A stretch of DNA of 64,000 nt from Erpobdella octoculata (Eukaryota; Annelida; Clitellata; Hirudinida; Erpobdellidae), in contig OZ022242.1 in NCBI GenBank assembly GCA_963978895.1, positions 11,593,941-11,657,940 of the forward strand, given 5' to 3'. This document shows, in pieces, positions 53,528 through 63,874 of this stretch. Every line of letters starts with the position of its first letter. Position 1 is the stretch's first letter. Under the pieces are notes generated by a model. That model was not told the DNA's origin. It saw nothing but the letters and a program-made list of their open reading frames with translations, and ran no database searches. Made by a program: the position numbers and the translations under genes.

Positions 53528-55523
53528 GTCATTCTATTTGTAGGCTCTCGAAACATTTCAACGCAATGTTTCCCTTCATAAGAAATTTATTTATCTGGCA
53601 GCAGACTAACTGTCGAGCCGAAGTAAGGAGTTCTGAGCCTATCATAGTCGTAGTCTAATGTTAAGTAGCTCCGAAAGACTGAGACATCTAGCCATCCTTT
53701 TTTGGTGATGGTCGGTGGCTCAGTTGGTAAGAGCGCTTGCATTTAGGCGAGGCGGTGTTGCTGTAGACACGTGGGTTCGATTCCTAGTAGAGTCGTATAT
53801 ATATATAACGGAAAACCCACTGTGAGCAAAAGAGCGAGCAGGAAAAGGGACCAGGAAAAAGAGAGCAAGCTGGAGCGGGGAAGCGTAAAAGGGAGCGGGA
53901 AAGCGACCGGGAATGGGAAAGCGAGCGGTGAAGGAAACGGGAGCAAGATAGAAAAACCTAAAAACCCCGGGCAACGCCGGGTACCCCGCTAGTGTGAATT
54001 AAATATGAAACATGGGTATAATTTAGTTTTTGTTATTAATTACTATATTTTGGTGTAACTTAATTTGTTTGATCACGTTTAATATTTATTCTTAAATAAT
54101 ATTAATATATAATCATTATGAACAGCTAAATAATTTTCTATCATGATGTCATGATTAATCATTTATTTAGAACATTCCGAATACAACAACTGAGTATGTT
54201 GAAAGCAAATTATCTTGAAACAAAAATAACTCAGTGTCTTAATAGGTCAATACTTTTGTTGTTTTATAAGTCAATATTTATGTTGTTTTAATTAATTTTA
54301 GGTTTTAGAAAAATCATTAAATGGGAGGCATGAAAGAGAAGAAGTTCAGGTTTCTTAAGTTTTTTTTATTCATAAATTATTTAACAAGTTTGTTCTTGTG
54401 TTTTGATCAAATTTATTATTTTTTACAGCGAGTCTCGTCAGGGTATTTATTTTATTATTTTCAGAAATTAAATTTTTCAAGTGTTTTTTATTAGTTATAT
54501 AAATTTGAAAAAAAAACTGTTGGCAATTTCCACTTTTTGATTTCTCAATTACTTATAAATAACTAATTTCTTTTCAGTTCAATAACTCAATCCATTCAAA
54601 TGGCAAATTCAACAGTTCAAAATCTTCCTGGAACGTCAAGACTTTCTTTCACTTTTTTGCAAGATCAAGTTGATACAGCCTCCTCAAACATCTCCAATTC
54701 CCAACCAGAAGCAGTAGATCTGCCTTTAACTCAAAACTCTACTCCCATCATAAAATCTGAGGTGAAGAAAAGAAAAAAAACACCAAATGAAGTCATATGT
54801 CTCGACAGTGATGACAGTAATGATGGTAATGTGATCGATGAACCTTCCCGAGTGATCGCTGAACCTTCCCGAGTGATCGCTGAACCTTCCCGAGTGATCG
54901 CTGAACCTTCCCGAGTAATTGTGGTTTCCCCTCAAGTCGAGGATTTCACTGATGCTACCTCAACTTGTTTTTCAGTTCTTTCTCCACTGTCTTTTCTTTC
55001 TAGCAGTCAGTTTAACAACAGAGTATATGACAGCTCACCTGAAAGATCTCCTTATGTTGAACTGGATATAGCAAGTCCTGAAAAATCCGAAGTGAACGTG
55101 TTTCCGACGTGTCAAAAAAGTTCAGAAGTGACGCCTCAGACTCCTGGGCCTTCGACCTCTGCGTCTTCCTTGACCAGAGGTCAAAATCCAAAGTCCAAAC
55201 AGAAAAAACTTTCCCTCAATCGAAAATTGGACTTTGGCAAGAAGCCTTCTATGGAAATTGACATGAATTGTAATTCTGAAAGTGATTTCGAGATTGAGCC
55301 AGTCAAGAAAAAAGCTGTTAATAAAAAAAATACTGATGGTTCTCAAGCAGCACTAAATCGAATGAGAGGAAATGTATTTAAACTTCTTAAATTTGTTATG
55401 CCAAACCATCCAGTTTTTTGTTCAGGTGAAACAGTGTTTTTGGAATCTGTTGATAAAATCTTGGAAGAGCTTGTGGAAAATTTAGACAGCGACGTCCAGC
55501 AATTGTCTCTCACTTCGTCTTAA
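40915..55523 (+). CDS. MORC: MORC3/4-type GHKL ATPase with CW zinc finger, 18 exons, 843 aa
   Basis: Exons: 40915-40923, 41329-41373, 43194-43266, 44144-44276, 45813-46017, 46215-46357, 46571-46709, 48916-49044, 49201-49326, 49521-49618, 50356-50430, 50647-50781, 50868-50948, 52236-52320, 52556-52603, 54302-54349, 54429-54442, 54578-55523. Phases chain and the sum is 2532 nt. The ATPase motifs are intact: ELIDNAYD (Asn about residue 44), DNGCGM (about 72-77) and [10 protein letters not shown] (about 103-112). A transducer region ([16 protein letters not shown]) follows. The CW domain at about 398-446 has WAQC, HCLKW and EKWFC. The tail has a SUMO-interaction motif (VICLDSDD, about 601-608), four EPSRVIA repeats and a conserved C-terminal segment ([14 protein letters not shown]). 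MORC ATPases dimerise, compact DNA and silence chromatin; CW domains read H3K4 methylation. The 9-nt first coding exon (ATG GGC TCA before GTGAGT) and the exons between 52236 and 54442 are the least certain. Confidence 0.93.
41612..42228 (+). mobile_element. Harbinger-like element with MADF-domain ORF fragment, in MORC intron 2
   Basis: Ends cagtacacactgaccagtt and aactggtcagtgtgtatgc are inverted repeats. Inside, ATG GAG TGG ACC GAT GAT encodes [15 protein letters not shown] (41844 onward), the start of a MADF/Myb-like protein typical of the second gene of PIF/Harbinger transposons, ending at a stop after about 26 codons. Confidence 0.7.
42230..43190. other. MORC intron sequence, nothing recognised
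   Basis: AT-rich; no repeat or coding signal noticed. Confidence 0.5.
43451..44010. mobile_element. hAT-type MITE in MORC intron 3
   Basis: Ends tagaggtgtactaataatca and ccattatcagtgcacctctg are inverted repeats. The element sits between two gttttttttt tracts, consistent with a duplicated T-rich target. No ORF. Confidence 0.7.
44564..45611 (+). mobile_element. Pogo/mariner-like MITE, full-length copy, MORC intron 4
   Basis: Left end CAGTATAAACCCGCTATAAC follows TA. The right end ttatagcgggattatattg is its inverted repeat. The interior matches 11380-12058. No transposase ORF. Confidence 0.8.
46973..47807. mobile_element. hAT-type MITE with duplication GTTGTAAA, MORC intron 7
   Basis: Ends caggcttgcggagccg and cggctccgcatgcctg are flanked by GTTGTAAA at 46965-46972 and 47808-47815. 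GC-rich ggctccggctccc repeats lie at both ends. Confidence 0.92.
47890..48633. mobile_element. hAT (Charlie-like) MITE with duplication GTGTATAT, MORC intron 7
   Basis: Ends caaggctgcccaaccagg and ggctgggcaggcctg are flanked by GTGTATAT at 47882-47889 and 48634-48641. Internal gatcacgatct/agatctcg motifs resemble Charlie-type ends. Confidence 0.9.
51315..52048. mobile_element. Nested foldback element in MORC intron 13
   Basis: The outer pair aataatttttacatcataaa (51322) and its complement (to about 52042) encloses the pair attgcgccctaaaaagtata / tatactttttagggcgca and an inner pair aatattcctataattcatat / its complement (51833, 51942). Confidence 0.8.
52886..53048 (-). mobile_element. Short A-tailed retroposon, copy 3
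   Basis: Reverse complement of the 1069-1260 repeat, in the MORC intron before exon 16. Confidence 0.75.
53080..53365 (+). repeat. Helitron-like 5' region and GTAT/TGTA microsatellites
   Basis: tatatataaaaggcaatgtt followed by gtatgtatg runs, then aaccgccaaaccgattttat and a second gtatgtatg tract. It resembles the 5' portions of the Helitron-like elements; the element border is unclear. Confidence 0.5.
53366..53603. repeat. Perfect 76-bp-arm palindrome around a TA array
   Basis: Left arm 53366-53441 and right arm 53528-53603 are exact inverted copies (outermost bases tgctgccagataaataaatt). The centre is (TA)n with one tac interruption. Confidence 0.95.
53709..53800 (+). mobile_element. tRNA-like SINE head
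   Basis: An A box (tggctcagttggtaagagcg) and a B box (gtgggttcgattcctagtag) about 60 bp apart. It lacks a proper tRNA anticodon arm and acceptor pairing, so it is a SINE head rather than a functional tRNA. A TA run and a Helitron end follow. Confidence 0.75.
53811..53992 (+). mobile_element. Helitron-like element with hairpin and CTAG terminus, MORC intron
   Basis: A purine array (gggagcgggaaagcgaccgg), aaaaccccgggcaacgccgg and gtaccccgCTAG ending at 53992, followed by T. Confidence 0.75.
54429..54442 (+). other. MORC: Predicted 14-nt microexon of the MORC gene
   Basis: The sequence CGAGTCTCGTCAGG sits between a tttttacag acceptor and a gtattt donor. The exon before it (54302-54349) ends in phase 0 and the terminal exon (54578) starts needing phase 2. 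Fourteen nucleotides is exactly the length that joins them in frame (adding R-V-S-S-G). Confidence 0.6.
54837..54920 (+). repeat. MORC: Four 21-bp units encoding [14 protein letters not shown] in MORC
   Basis: Four near-identical 21-bp units, each beginning gaaccttcccgagt, encode EPSRVIA (the last EPSRVIV). They lie just after the SUMO-interaction motif in the low-complexity tail. The near-identity at DNA level suggests recent, possibly polymorphic, expansion. Confidence 0.9.
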
Positions 55524-55869
55524 TGTTTTATATGATTTGTATCTTTTTTCACACCGTGTGCTTTTGATATTAATTTTTATGGGTTGTTTGCCTCTGTGGC
55601 GGGTATTTTTTTTTTTCTCTGATATTTAGTGTGGCTCAATTTTTAGTATGCAGGGAATAACAACTTGAAATGCATGTTCCGTATCACTCATTAATACCAT
55701 TTGACCAATTTTTTTTATAAATTTGTTGCTGCTCATTTTGTCCTGTTAATAATGTATATTCATTGATTTGTATGTGTTCAGCTTGCTTCATCTCTGTGAC
55801 CTTATACACTTTTAGATATTATTGTCAATGTTTTTGAACAAAGCTGAATTGATATTTAGCTGCTATATT

Positions 55870-55992
55870 AATTTAGTTGAGAAACTCACGCTTTGATTGA
55901 ATGATTGATTTGTTTACTTTTATTTTAATAAATAGAAGTTACGATGGAGTGGACCGATGAACAGGAGCTGGTTAAAAAACCGGTCAGTGTGT
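55870..55992 (+). mobile_element. Harbinger-like element, deleted copy 2
   Basis: gagaaactcacgctttgatt to atggagtggaccgatg, then directly aacaggagctggtt and accggtcagtgtgtac. It matches 41778-42215 with about 300 bp of interior missing and no left end. It lies about 350 bp after the MORC stop. Confidence 0.7.
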
Positions 55993-56039
55993 ACGCAGTA
56001 CGCACCTTATGACAGGCCCGCAACTACGAGGGGGCGGAA

Positions 56040-56140
56040 AATTTTAAAATGTAGTTTTTTGAACTTCATAAACCTGTTGACCGTTACACAAGTACATGGC
56101 TGGATAAAAAGCAGCGTATTTCGCCCCCCCCTGAAGTCAT
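56040..56140 (-). repeat. Single unit of a dispersed ~110-bp satellite
   Basis: Reverse complement of the unit found three times at 59230-59545: tttttgaacttcataaacct, then acaagtacatggctggataa and cagcgtatttcgcc. Confidence 0.65.
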
Positions 56141-56147
56141 GTGCTTT

Positions 56148-57090
56148 TTTACAAACTTTTATTTAGGTTACAATCTGTGTGTGTGTGTGTGGCTTTCTCT
56201 GTACGCAAATCTTGCAAGTAAAATTTAACCAGCTTTTGACTAGCTAGGAAGCGGAAACTTTCAGCATAGTTTTACATTGAATGACATTACATAATTCAAT
56301 TAAAAACAAGTAAATTAAAAACGAATTTTTAAAACCAATGCTCTTATATGTAATTAAAACACAAATTTTGCAATCAATTTTTTATTATATTACTCTTTTA
56401 TTTTATGTTAAAGTCGAAATATCTTAATTATATCGAAATTAATTAAAATTATCTAAATTAATTGACTTATTGTAAAACTAATAATTGAATATTGCATTGT
56501 CTTCTATTTTAAGCATGTATGCAAAATTTGAAAAAATCTATCATCAGGAAGTGACTCAAAAATTGATTGCAAGATTTGAAACAGACAGAGAAACAAACAG
56601 ACAGACAGAGAAACAGAGACGACGAGTTAATAAAAACATTGGTAATAATAATAAAAATATCATCAAAAAGCATAAAATTTAAATATCTCAACTATTTTCA
56701 TGAAAATTTCGTACACGCTTGAGAATCGCGGTCAGTGAGTGTGGTTCGTGTTAACTTGGTAAAATAGTCTGCCAGTCGGTTAGCGTTTTGTGGTCAAGAA
56801 ACCCCTCGATAAAATCCTCAAGAAAATTAATTGACTTATTGTAAAACTAATAATTGAATATTGCATTGTCTTCTATCTTGAGCATGTATGCAAAATTTGA
56901 AAAAAATCTACCATCAGGAAGTGACTCAAAAATTGATTGCAAGATTTGAAACAGACAGAGAAACAGAGCCGACGAGTTAATAAATGCATTGGTAAAAACT
57001 TAATTTGAATATTTTTCATATTTCTAAATCGAGTGTATTTTAAATAGAAGTTTGTGTTGAAAAACTCGTTTTTTCCTTTATTTGTTTAAC
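56148..57090 (+). mobile_element. Dispersed MITE-like repeat, copy 5, with internal insertion and duplication
   Basis: Begins acaaacttttatttaggtta and ends ctcgttttttcctttatttg as in the other copies. The middle contains a roughly 130-bp segment (aattgacttattgtaaaact to gatttgaaacagacagag) present at 56461-56590 and again at 56827-56960. Confidence 0.7.
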
Positions 57091-57099
57091 TTTATAAAC

Positions 57100-57327
57100 A
57101 TGTTAACCTTTAGCCGAAAAAAGCAACGTATTTCCCCCCTCCCCTCGGAAAAATTCTAAGATATGTACTTTTTGAACTTTTAAACTGTTATACAAGTAAA
57201 TAGCATGGTATAAGCAGCGTATTTCGTCTCCACCCGTAAATAATTCGGGAGAGCAAGTGGGAAATGAACGGAAAAGATATCGGGATTGAGAGACAAAAAC
57301 CCCGGGCGACACCAGGTACCCCGGTAG
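57100..57327 (+). mobile_element. Degenerate Helitron-like end preceded by two satellite units
   Basis: Two reverse units of the ~110-bp satellite (57116-57235), then a short purine tract and aaaaccccgggcgacaccag with ggtaccccggTAG. Hairpin and CTAG are mutated. Confidence 0.6.
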
Positions 57328-57589
57328 TATTCTATAAAAATCCTTTACTCGCACTTTAACTGCATAGATTATAGTCTTCAGGAATGGTCCCAAAATTTGG
57401 AATGTTGGAATTACGAAAAAATCACCACACCAGCAATATAGTGCATTTGTATCCAATGAACCAATACGGTTAAATTTATTAACGTATCACTGCAAACATT
57501 TTAGCAAAACCTTGGGGTGCACTTGTTCTCAAGGCCCACCTATTTTCCAAAAAATCTAAAATTGTTATAACACTTCTTTAATTTTACAT

Positions 57590-58000
57590 CAAAAAAAAAA
57601 ACTGATGACCGGGGTGGGGGTTAGAGTCGGAGCTACTTTTCCAAAACCCTTTTTCATTTTTTTTCTCAAAAAAGCTGATAACCGGGGGGCTATGCGAAGG
57701 TAGTTTTACCATTTTTAATAAACCACTCACCATTTCACCATAAAAAACTTACTCAAGCCTCAAAGGCTTACACTTTACACTTTTGAGGGCATTTCTGGGA
57801 GCCCATTTCTATCTTTTGGAGACCCCTGCATTCCGATTTTTTGTCCCTGCCAGCATCTCCCTTTGTTGTATTCAAGGTTTTTGCTTCAAACGAATTATAG
57901 AAAGAGGAGACGACTAGCAGACAGAATCAACTACGAACTAAGTGTTTGTTACTTTGGTCGGTTATTTCATCTTTTGCTTTTTATCCATTCCATCTATCTT
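57590..58000. repeat. Repeated gatgaccgggg motifs and decayed hAT-like sequence
   Basis: aaactgatgaccggggtggg and aaagctgataaccggggggc recur near 57600 and 57685, and similar text at 59830-59930. No ORF. Confidence 0.5.
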
Positions 58001-59230
58001 TAGATACATGGAATGGATAAAAAGTTATATTGTCTTTTTAACTCCCTATCTAAATATCCCTATTGTTTAATTCAAAAATACATTGAAAAATTGCAAAGTA
58101 TTAAATCTGAACATAAAATCTGGTAAGTCTTCAAAAGTATGTGTTTTCAGTGTAGGTACTTGTTATTGTTTTTTTCCTAAAAATGACATTTTTAAAGAAT
58201 AAAAATTGTTTAAACACTGGTATAAAGTCAATGGTTACATTAGCAGGCATACATAAAACTATTCCAGCCAATTTCAAGTACAGATCGTAGAAATCCAAAA
58301 TGAGGTCATGGAAATAATAAACGATATGAGTGTTGCTGATGCACCTTGAGTTTACATATAATGTTTACATTGTCTTTTTAACTCCCTATATAATTTTAGT
58401 GTTTTTAATCTTTTTACACACTTTTACTTAGTTTGACTTCTCTGTCTGTCGATCTGTAGTCAAAATTTACAATCGATTTTGAACTATCTTCCCGATGAGA
58501 AAAATTTAAAAAATTTAAACATACCTCCGAACTGATTAACAATGCATTCAATCAAATTTTCGGATCGATTGGACGAAGTTTAATTAAATAATTATTTGTG
58601 ATATTTTCGTCAAACTATTTATTGTCTATGCTAATATGCTCGTTGTTTATGTAACAGAATGTTGCCTACACAATCGATTATATAAAAGTGTGTTTTTAAA
58701 AAACTGTTTTATGATTCCCTTGTTTATTTTGCCTTCTTGTAGCGATAGCTCGCCCCCATGCGTGACGTCTAGTTGCAGCATGCAAAGTAAAGTGTCATTT
58801 TCATCTTTTTTTTAAATTCTTAAATATCCGTCAAATATAAGAAATATTGATGGTCGAGGGGTGAATATATTAAAGATAAAGCCTCAGACTTCAGTTTAAA
58901 AAAATAAAGTTGCAAGTTAAGTAAAAAATTGAAGTTAATTTTATTAAACCTCTATGGGGGTCCGGGCCCCCTGTTTCCTGGATCCGCCGCTGGCTACTGG
59001 AGATATTAGAATGAATCGTCGGCGCATTATAATATTTAGAAAACCATAAATAGATACACAACATTTACCATAATGAGACCATTTCTGAAGTCAATAATCT
59101 ATGCACTTATAGTGCTTGGAAAAGGCTCTTATAGAATATTTTTTTTTTCAATCTTTCTCCTTATGGTTTCAATATTTTTAAGTGGGACCAGCTAATCACC
59201 AATTACCAGTACTAAAGTAAATTCTAACTT
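58000..59230. other. No gene recognised
   Basis: It opens with a 14-bp-arm hairpin (tttttatccattcc...ggaatggataaaaa, about 57978-58025). ggatccgccgctg at about 58980 resembles a hAT right end. Confidence 0.45.
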
Positions 59231-59545
59231 AAAAGTTTTATAAAGGAGTGAATAACGCTTCCCTATCCAGTTGTGTACTTGTATGAAGGTTAACAGGTTT
59301 ATAAAGTTCAAAAAAGTACATATATTAGAATTTTTCAGATGAAGGGGCAAATACGCTTCTTTATCCAGCTATGTACTTGTATAACCAATAAAAGGTTTAT
59401 AAAGTTCAAAAACTACATGTCTTGGAATTTTTCAGAGTAGCAACATACACAGCCTATTCAGCTATGTGCTGTATAACGTTTCACAGTACAGGTTTATAAA
59501 GTGGAAAAAACTATATATTAGAATTTTTCAGAGAGGGGAGAATTT
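59230..59545 (+). repeat. Three tandem ~105-bp satellite units
   Basis: Units share cgct.c.ctatccagctatgt, acttgtat, ggtttataaagttcaaaaa and ttagaatttttcagag. Single and double units occur elsewhere (56040, 57116). Confidence 0.75.
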
Positions 59546-59549
59546 TTAG

Positions 59550-61000
59550 GAGGCTTAGACCCCTCCTTTTGCCCCAGTAATAATTTACATAATCTGCTAC
59601 AGCTAATAGTAAATAAACAATGGCGTATACGTTATGTGCAGTACATTGGACAAAATGGGGAAAATTTTAAAAACTTTCAAAATTGGTGGAAAAATTATTA
59701 TACATATTAATTTACATTGTTTATGTTAAAACTACAGAGTGGTAGCAAATGATTTTGGTGCCCATGGACAAAGTATAAAAATGTGCTCCTAGAAATTCCC
59801 ATCTGTAAACGTTTTCTTCAAAAATCGCTGATGAACGGAGAGGAGGATAACCGTATGTATTTTCCAAGACCTTATACACTTATTTCTCCAAATATAGCTG
59901 ATGACCGGGGAGTTGTCTTATGTAGTTAGTTGTCCAAAAGATCCTCCAAACAACTCAAGGACAGACTTAGAAACTCCTAGGTAAATCAAAATAAAAAGCA
60001 CTTGTTGGTCACTGATATTGTGCCTCTCTGTCCCGAGGAAAACAGTCATCCATGCCCTCTTCCTCCCTCATTGAACTAGAACTGTCTTGTCTTATTTCTG
60101 GTTAGAAGCTGCATACTTTGTAGCAGTGTCGTAGCGAGGGTATCTGGCTCATGGGGGCAAAGTATAAAAATGAGCCCCATCTTCCACTGTCCTCTCAATT
60201 GGACTACCAAAACAGATGAAACCAAAAAATACTTCAATACAAAATAGTACCAGTTTTGGTATAAAAAATGTATTGATGCAGTTTTTTTTTAACTATAAAA
60301 TATAAGCCTTTAATTTCAAAGAAGTTGAATTGACGTGGATGGATTGAAAGCTGAATGATAGATAACCGAGAGATTTATTTATTTCTATTTGTTTCTAGCG
60401 TTTTTCTTTTTATCATTACAAAATTATTTATTGAAAAAAAAACACTGAAGTTTTTATATCAAAAAACTAAATCAACATTAACTACGCGTTTTCATAGTTT
60501 GTGATTTTTTTCTGCAGATGAATGGGTCAGGGGTCAATAGTTAAATGGGCTAGCTTGGTCATAGGTCATGAGGAATAACTTATTGTCATCTCTGATGGGA
60601 ATAAGAAGAAGTGTGATGGGATCGGATTAGATGACAATTTTTCCCCTATCCTAATTCATTTTATTATTACACGCTTTTATTTAATTTTATCTATTTGTCG
60701 TATATTTAATGGTTCGTATTTTCAAATCGAATTTTAGTTCACAAACCTTTATCCAATTGAGCTGAAAATTAAAAAAGAAATGTATTATCGTTGACAATGC
60801 AATATTTTGATAAATTTGAGTCACAAAAATGTTTAATAAAAATGAAATTAAGAATACAATCTTTAATATGGATGATATAATTCAACGTCATTTACGTACA
60901 AAAATCATATATAGAAAAATTAAATAAAACGTACTTTAAAAAGTTTATAACTTAAAATTTGCTTAATTGATATGACTTTGACTAAAAAGTTGAAAAAAAT
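59550..61000. other. No gene recognised
   Basis: Fragments of hAT-like ends (gcagtgtcgtagcgaggg at about 60124) and a decayed MITE-like stretch (acacgcttttatttaatttt to ttgacaatgcaatattttga, about 60670-60815). Confidence 0.45.
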
Positions 61001-61016
61001 CTATTATTTTTTTTTA

Positions 61017-61173
61017 AACACGCTTTTATTTAAATGCACTAAAAAGGATAAAATAAATTGTAAACATAAAAGAGTGGGATGTTGCGATCGTATTGGTGCA
61101 AAAGAACGTGCAGTAACTTTTATGTTTACAATTTATTTTTTTCTGTTTAGTGCATTTAAATAGGGGCGTGTTT
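61017..61173. mobile_element. Short foldback MITE
   Basis: Left arm aacacgcttttatttaaatg and right arm catttaaataggggcgtgtt are inverted. The inner arms aaattgtaaacataaaag / cttttatgtttacaattt extend the hairpin. Confidence 0.8.
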
Positions 61174-61865
61174 TAATTTTTGTCTATTATGATTGCCTTG
61201 TTATAAAGCCACACCTACGCTACCTAGCACGCCTTGCTATGAATGCCACAACTGATCGACCTTGTGAAAAGATTAAAAGTTGTCGTTATATTAACAGTGG
61301 TATAGTGTGAAGGATAATACAAAATATAAAACCCTTCACGCCTGAAGAGCAATTAATGTTAACTTCCTCCATCCCGAGAAAAATACATGTATCGCCACTG
61401 AATTCATGCAAAAGTTTTGCCGAGGTTTTAAGCTGTTAAATAAATGTTTAGAAAAATATTTATTGTAGTTTTATTATAAAAAGTCAAAAATACTGTTATA
61501 TTTGTGCGTTTTTTAAATATTGAAGGATAATAGAATTAGAAGTGGATAAAAAAGTAGGCAGGTAAGCCGTTCCCAAATAACAATTTCGTAGAATTCAGCA
61601 AAAACTCGTCTTGCAATCGAAAAAATAATTCACTGTTGAATGGGCAAACCCACACATTCCCATCATGCCATTGAGGTCAGTCACCCGCGCTGCCAGCCAA
61701 ACCACATCGGAGAACATTTCTACAATCGTGCACGCACATACACACAGACGAATACGCACACACGAAGTAGCTAATTAAAAACATTATTAAAAAACAAGGA
61801 TAATCGGAGCGTAGAGGTTTGATAAATTGGAGAGACGTGAATGAAATTCTGCTGCTCTGCCATTT

Positions 61866-61904
61866 TTTCCTTCCTCTCTCTCTCTCTTTCTTTCTCTCTC
61901 TCTT

Positions 61905-61953
<49 letters not shown>

Positions 61954-62095
61954 TTTTCTTTCTGTCTATCTTTCTGTCAATCTCTCTGTCTATCTTTCTT
62001 TCTCTCATTCTATTTTTCTCTCTCCTCTCTATCTTTTCTCTTTTTTCCACTTCTTTTACTTTCTCTCTATTCCTTCTTCTCCATTTCGCTTTCTC
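61866..62095. repeat. CT-rich (CTCT/TTTC)n microsatellite
   Basis: A long pyrimidine tract, near-pure CT at 61910-61945. ORFs of Ser-Leu or Arg-Glu here are artefacts. Confidence 0.9.
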
Positions 62096-62284
62096 TACTT
62101 ACCACTACCACTCCTCGCCATTCCCATTTCCTCGTTACCAATTTGCGCCCGTTCGTTAGATGTCGGCTTTTTATCGAGCGTGCCCAATGGTTCGGAAGTA
62201 TAATGTTTTTATCGTACACGGCAGATATTGCCCACATCTCTCATCTACTCTCTTTTCTGCTGTTATTGTTTTGTTCTTAATTTT

Positions 62285-62940
62285 TTATCACTATTCTCAG
62301 TTAATTAATCGAATAATTTATGAGATTTTGTAATAATTTCAACCATTAATTTAAAACCAGTAATTTGTGAGTTGTCGATTGCTCGCCAATTCGTCAATTG
62401 TGGTTCCGCTCTGCTGAGGATGGTCATGCATTACTACATAACAGAATCGGAGAAAAATTAAATAAATATAAAATCGTAATAAAAAACCAGTTTAACACAC
62501 AAGCATAAATATACAAATATAAACCTTTTTCTGTGATTTTATTTGGTTGAAATCTACTCACAACTTATATATTATAATCATTTCACCATCTATCAAGACC
62601 ACCTTCATGTTCAATTATAGATATAAACGTGCGTTGATTGTATAATCAAACGTTGTATAATTGCTAGTTTTGTAAAACTATTTATCAAACACACACACAG
62701 ACAAATACATACATATGTTTTATATATATAGAATAAGATGAAATTTATAAGGTATGTAATTAATAAATAAATAAACAAAATGAAAATTTTGTGTTAGTTT
62801 CTTATAAAAAATTTAACGACTCAAACGAGCTAATTGCAATTTGAATTTGCTACATTAGAAGAATGTAACTACGAAAATATTTGTCAAGCGTTTTCTTTTC
62901 AGTCTACTTTTACGTAGAAACGTAGATGTATAAAAAAAAT
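62285..62940. other. AT-rich sequence, nothing recognised
   Basis: No coding signal or repeat boundary found apart from short acacaca and tatata runs near 62690-62730. Confidence 0.5.
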
Positions 62941-62959
62941 ATTTTCTAGGATTGATTCA

Positions 62960-63240
62960 TTTCCAGAGGCATAACTAGGGATCAGGGGGAACATGTGTCC
63001 ATGGGCGCCATTTGAAAGAGAATGCCAAATCCTTATCGAAGGAGCGCAAAATATTGTTGAGAAAGTATTTACGACTACTTCCCACGCCGGTCATCAAAAA
63101 CGTTTATACAGATGGGAATTTGTAGGGGCGCATTTCGTGAAATTCTTAAATACATACATATATTCAGACATAAGAAATTATGTAAGTTGGTATGATATAA
63201 AACGAAGATTTGGTCTTCCACGTCAAATAAGGGAGTAGGG
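62960..63240. repeat. Degenerate hAT-like fragment
   Basis: cagaggcataactagggatc, then gggcgccatttgaaa and ccggtcatcaaaaacg, matching 38150-38330. Confidence 0.5.
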
Positions 63241-63311
63241 AGCCAACCCTCCCCGATTTCATTGGGTCCTCCTGACGTGATTTTGAAGTTTTACCCCCCA
63301 TGATTTTGAAG

Positions 63312-63690
63312 TAGGTCCTCCCACTCGCTATGTCGTTCTTGCTCGCTCTCCCGTTCCCGCTCGCTTTCTTGTTCCCGCTCGTTTTTCCAATCCCGCTCGC
63401 TCTTCCATTTTTTCTCCCGTCTGCTTTCCCGCTCCCGCTCCTTTTCTTTTTTCACCCTCACCTAACTCTTTTTGCACAAAAAACTAAAATGGATTTACTA
63501 AAAGCTCTTGACACCTTCAAACTTTGTTACGTACACTAAATTTGAATTTTGTTACGCAATAACCTTCGATGTTCGTACATAGGCACTTTTGGTATAGAAA
63601 GTTTTTTGGTCATAACAAAATTTATTTTTTTTTCAAATTTAAAAATACCCTATAAATTTCTACTTTTTATATCTATCTACAGTATAATAT
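63312..63690 (-). mobile_element. Helitron-like element, minus orientation, 3' end lost
   Basis: A pyrimidine array (gctcgctctcccgttcccgc, 63338-63450), then on the minus strand the same 5' region as the complete element at 4801 (agtgcctatgtacgaacatc, gaccaaaaaactttc). No hairpin or CTAG end seen. Confidence 0.6.
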
Positions 63691-63874
63691 GATTGAATTA
63701 AGGTTATTTTATTAAATAGGTAAGTAACCTTTTAAAAAAGCCCACATCATGAGGCTCCCTTAAGTAATTTGTTACTGTGCTAAATATGTTTCTGCTGCTG
63801 AAAATGTTAGGTGCTGATTTATAGGTGCTCGATCGATGATAACTGCATATGATATTCAAATTTATATTTCATTC

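Noticed and set aside
53709..53800. A functional tRNA gene on the plus strand
   Set aside because: A and B boxes are fine but the middle does not fold as an anticodon arm; treated as a SINE head.
61787..62280. Ser-Leu and Arg-Glu ORFs
   Set aside because: Pyrimidine microsatellite, no gene structure.
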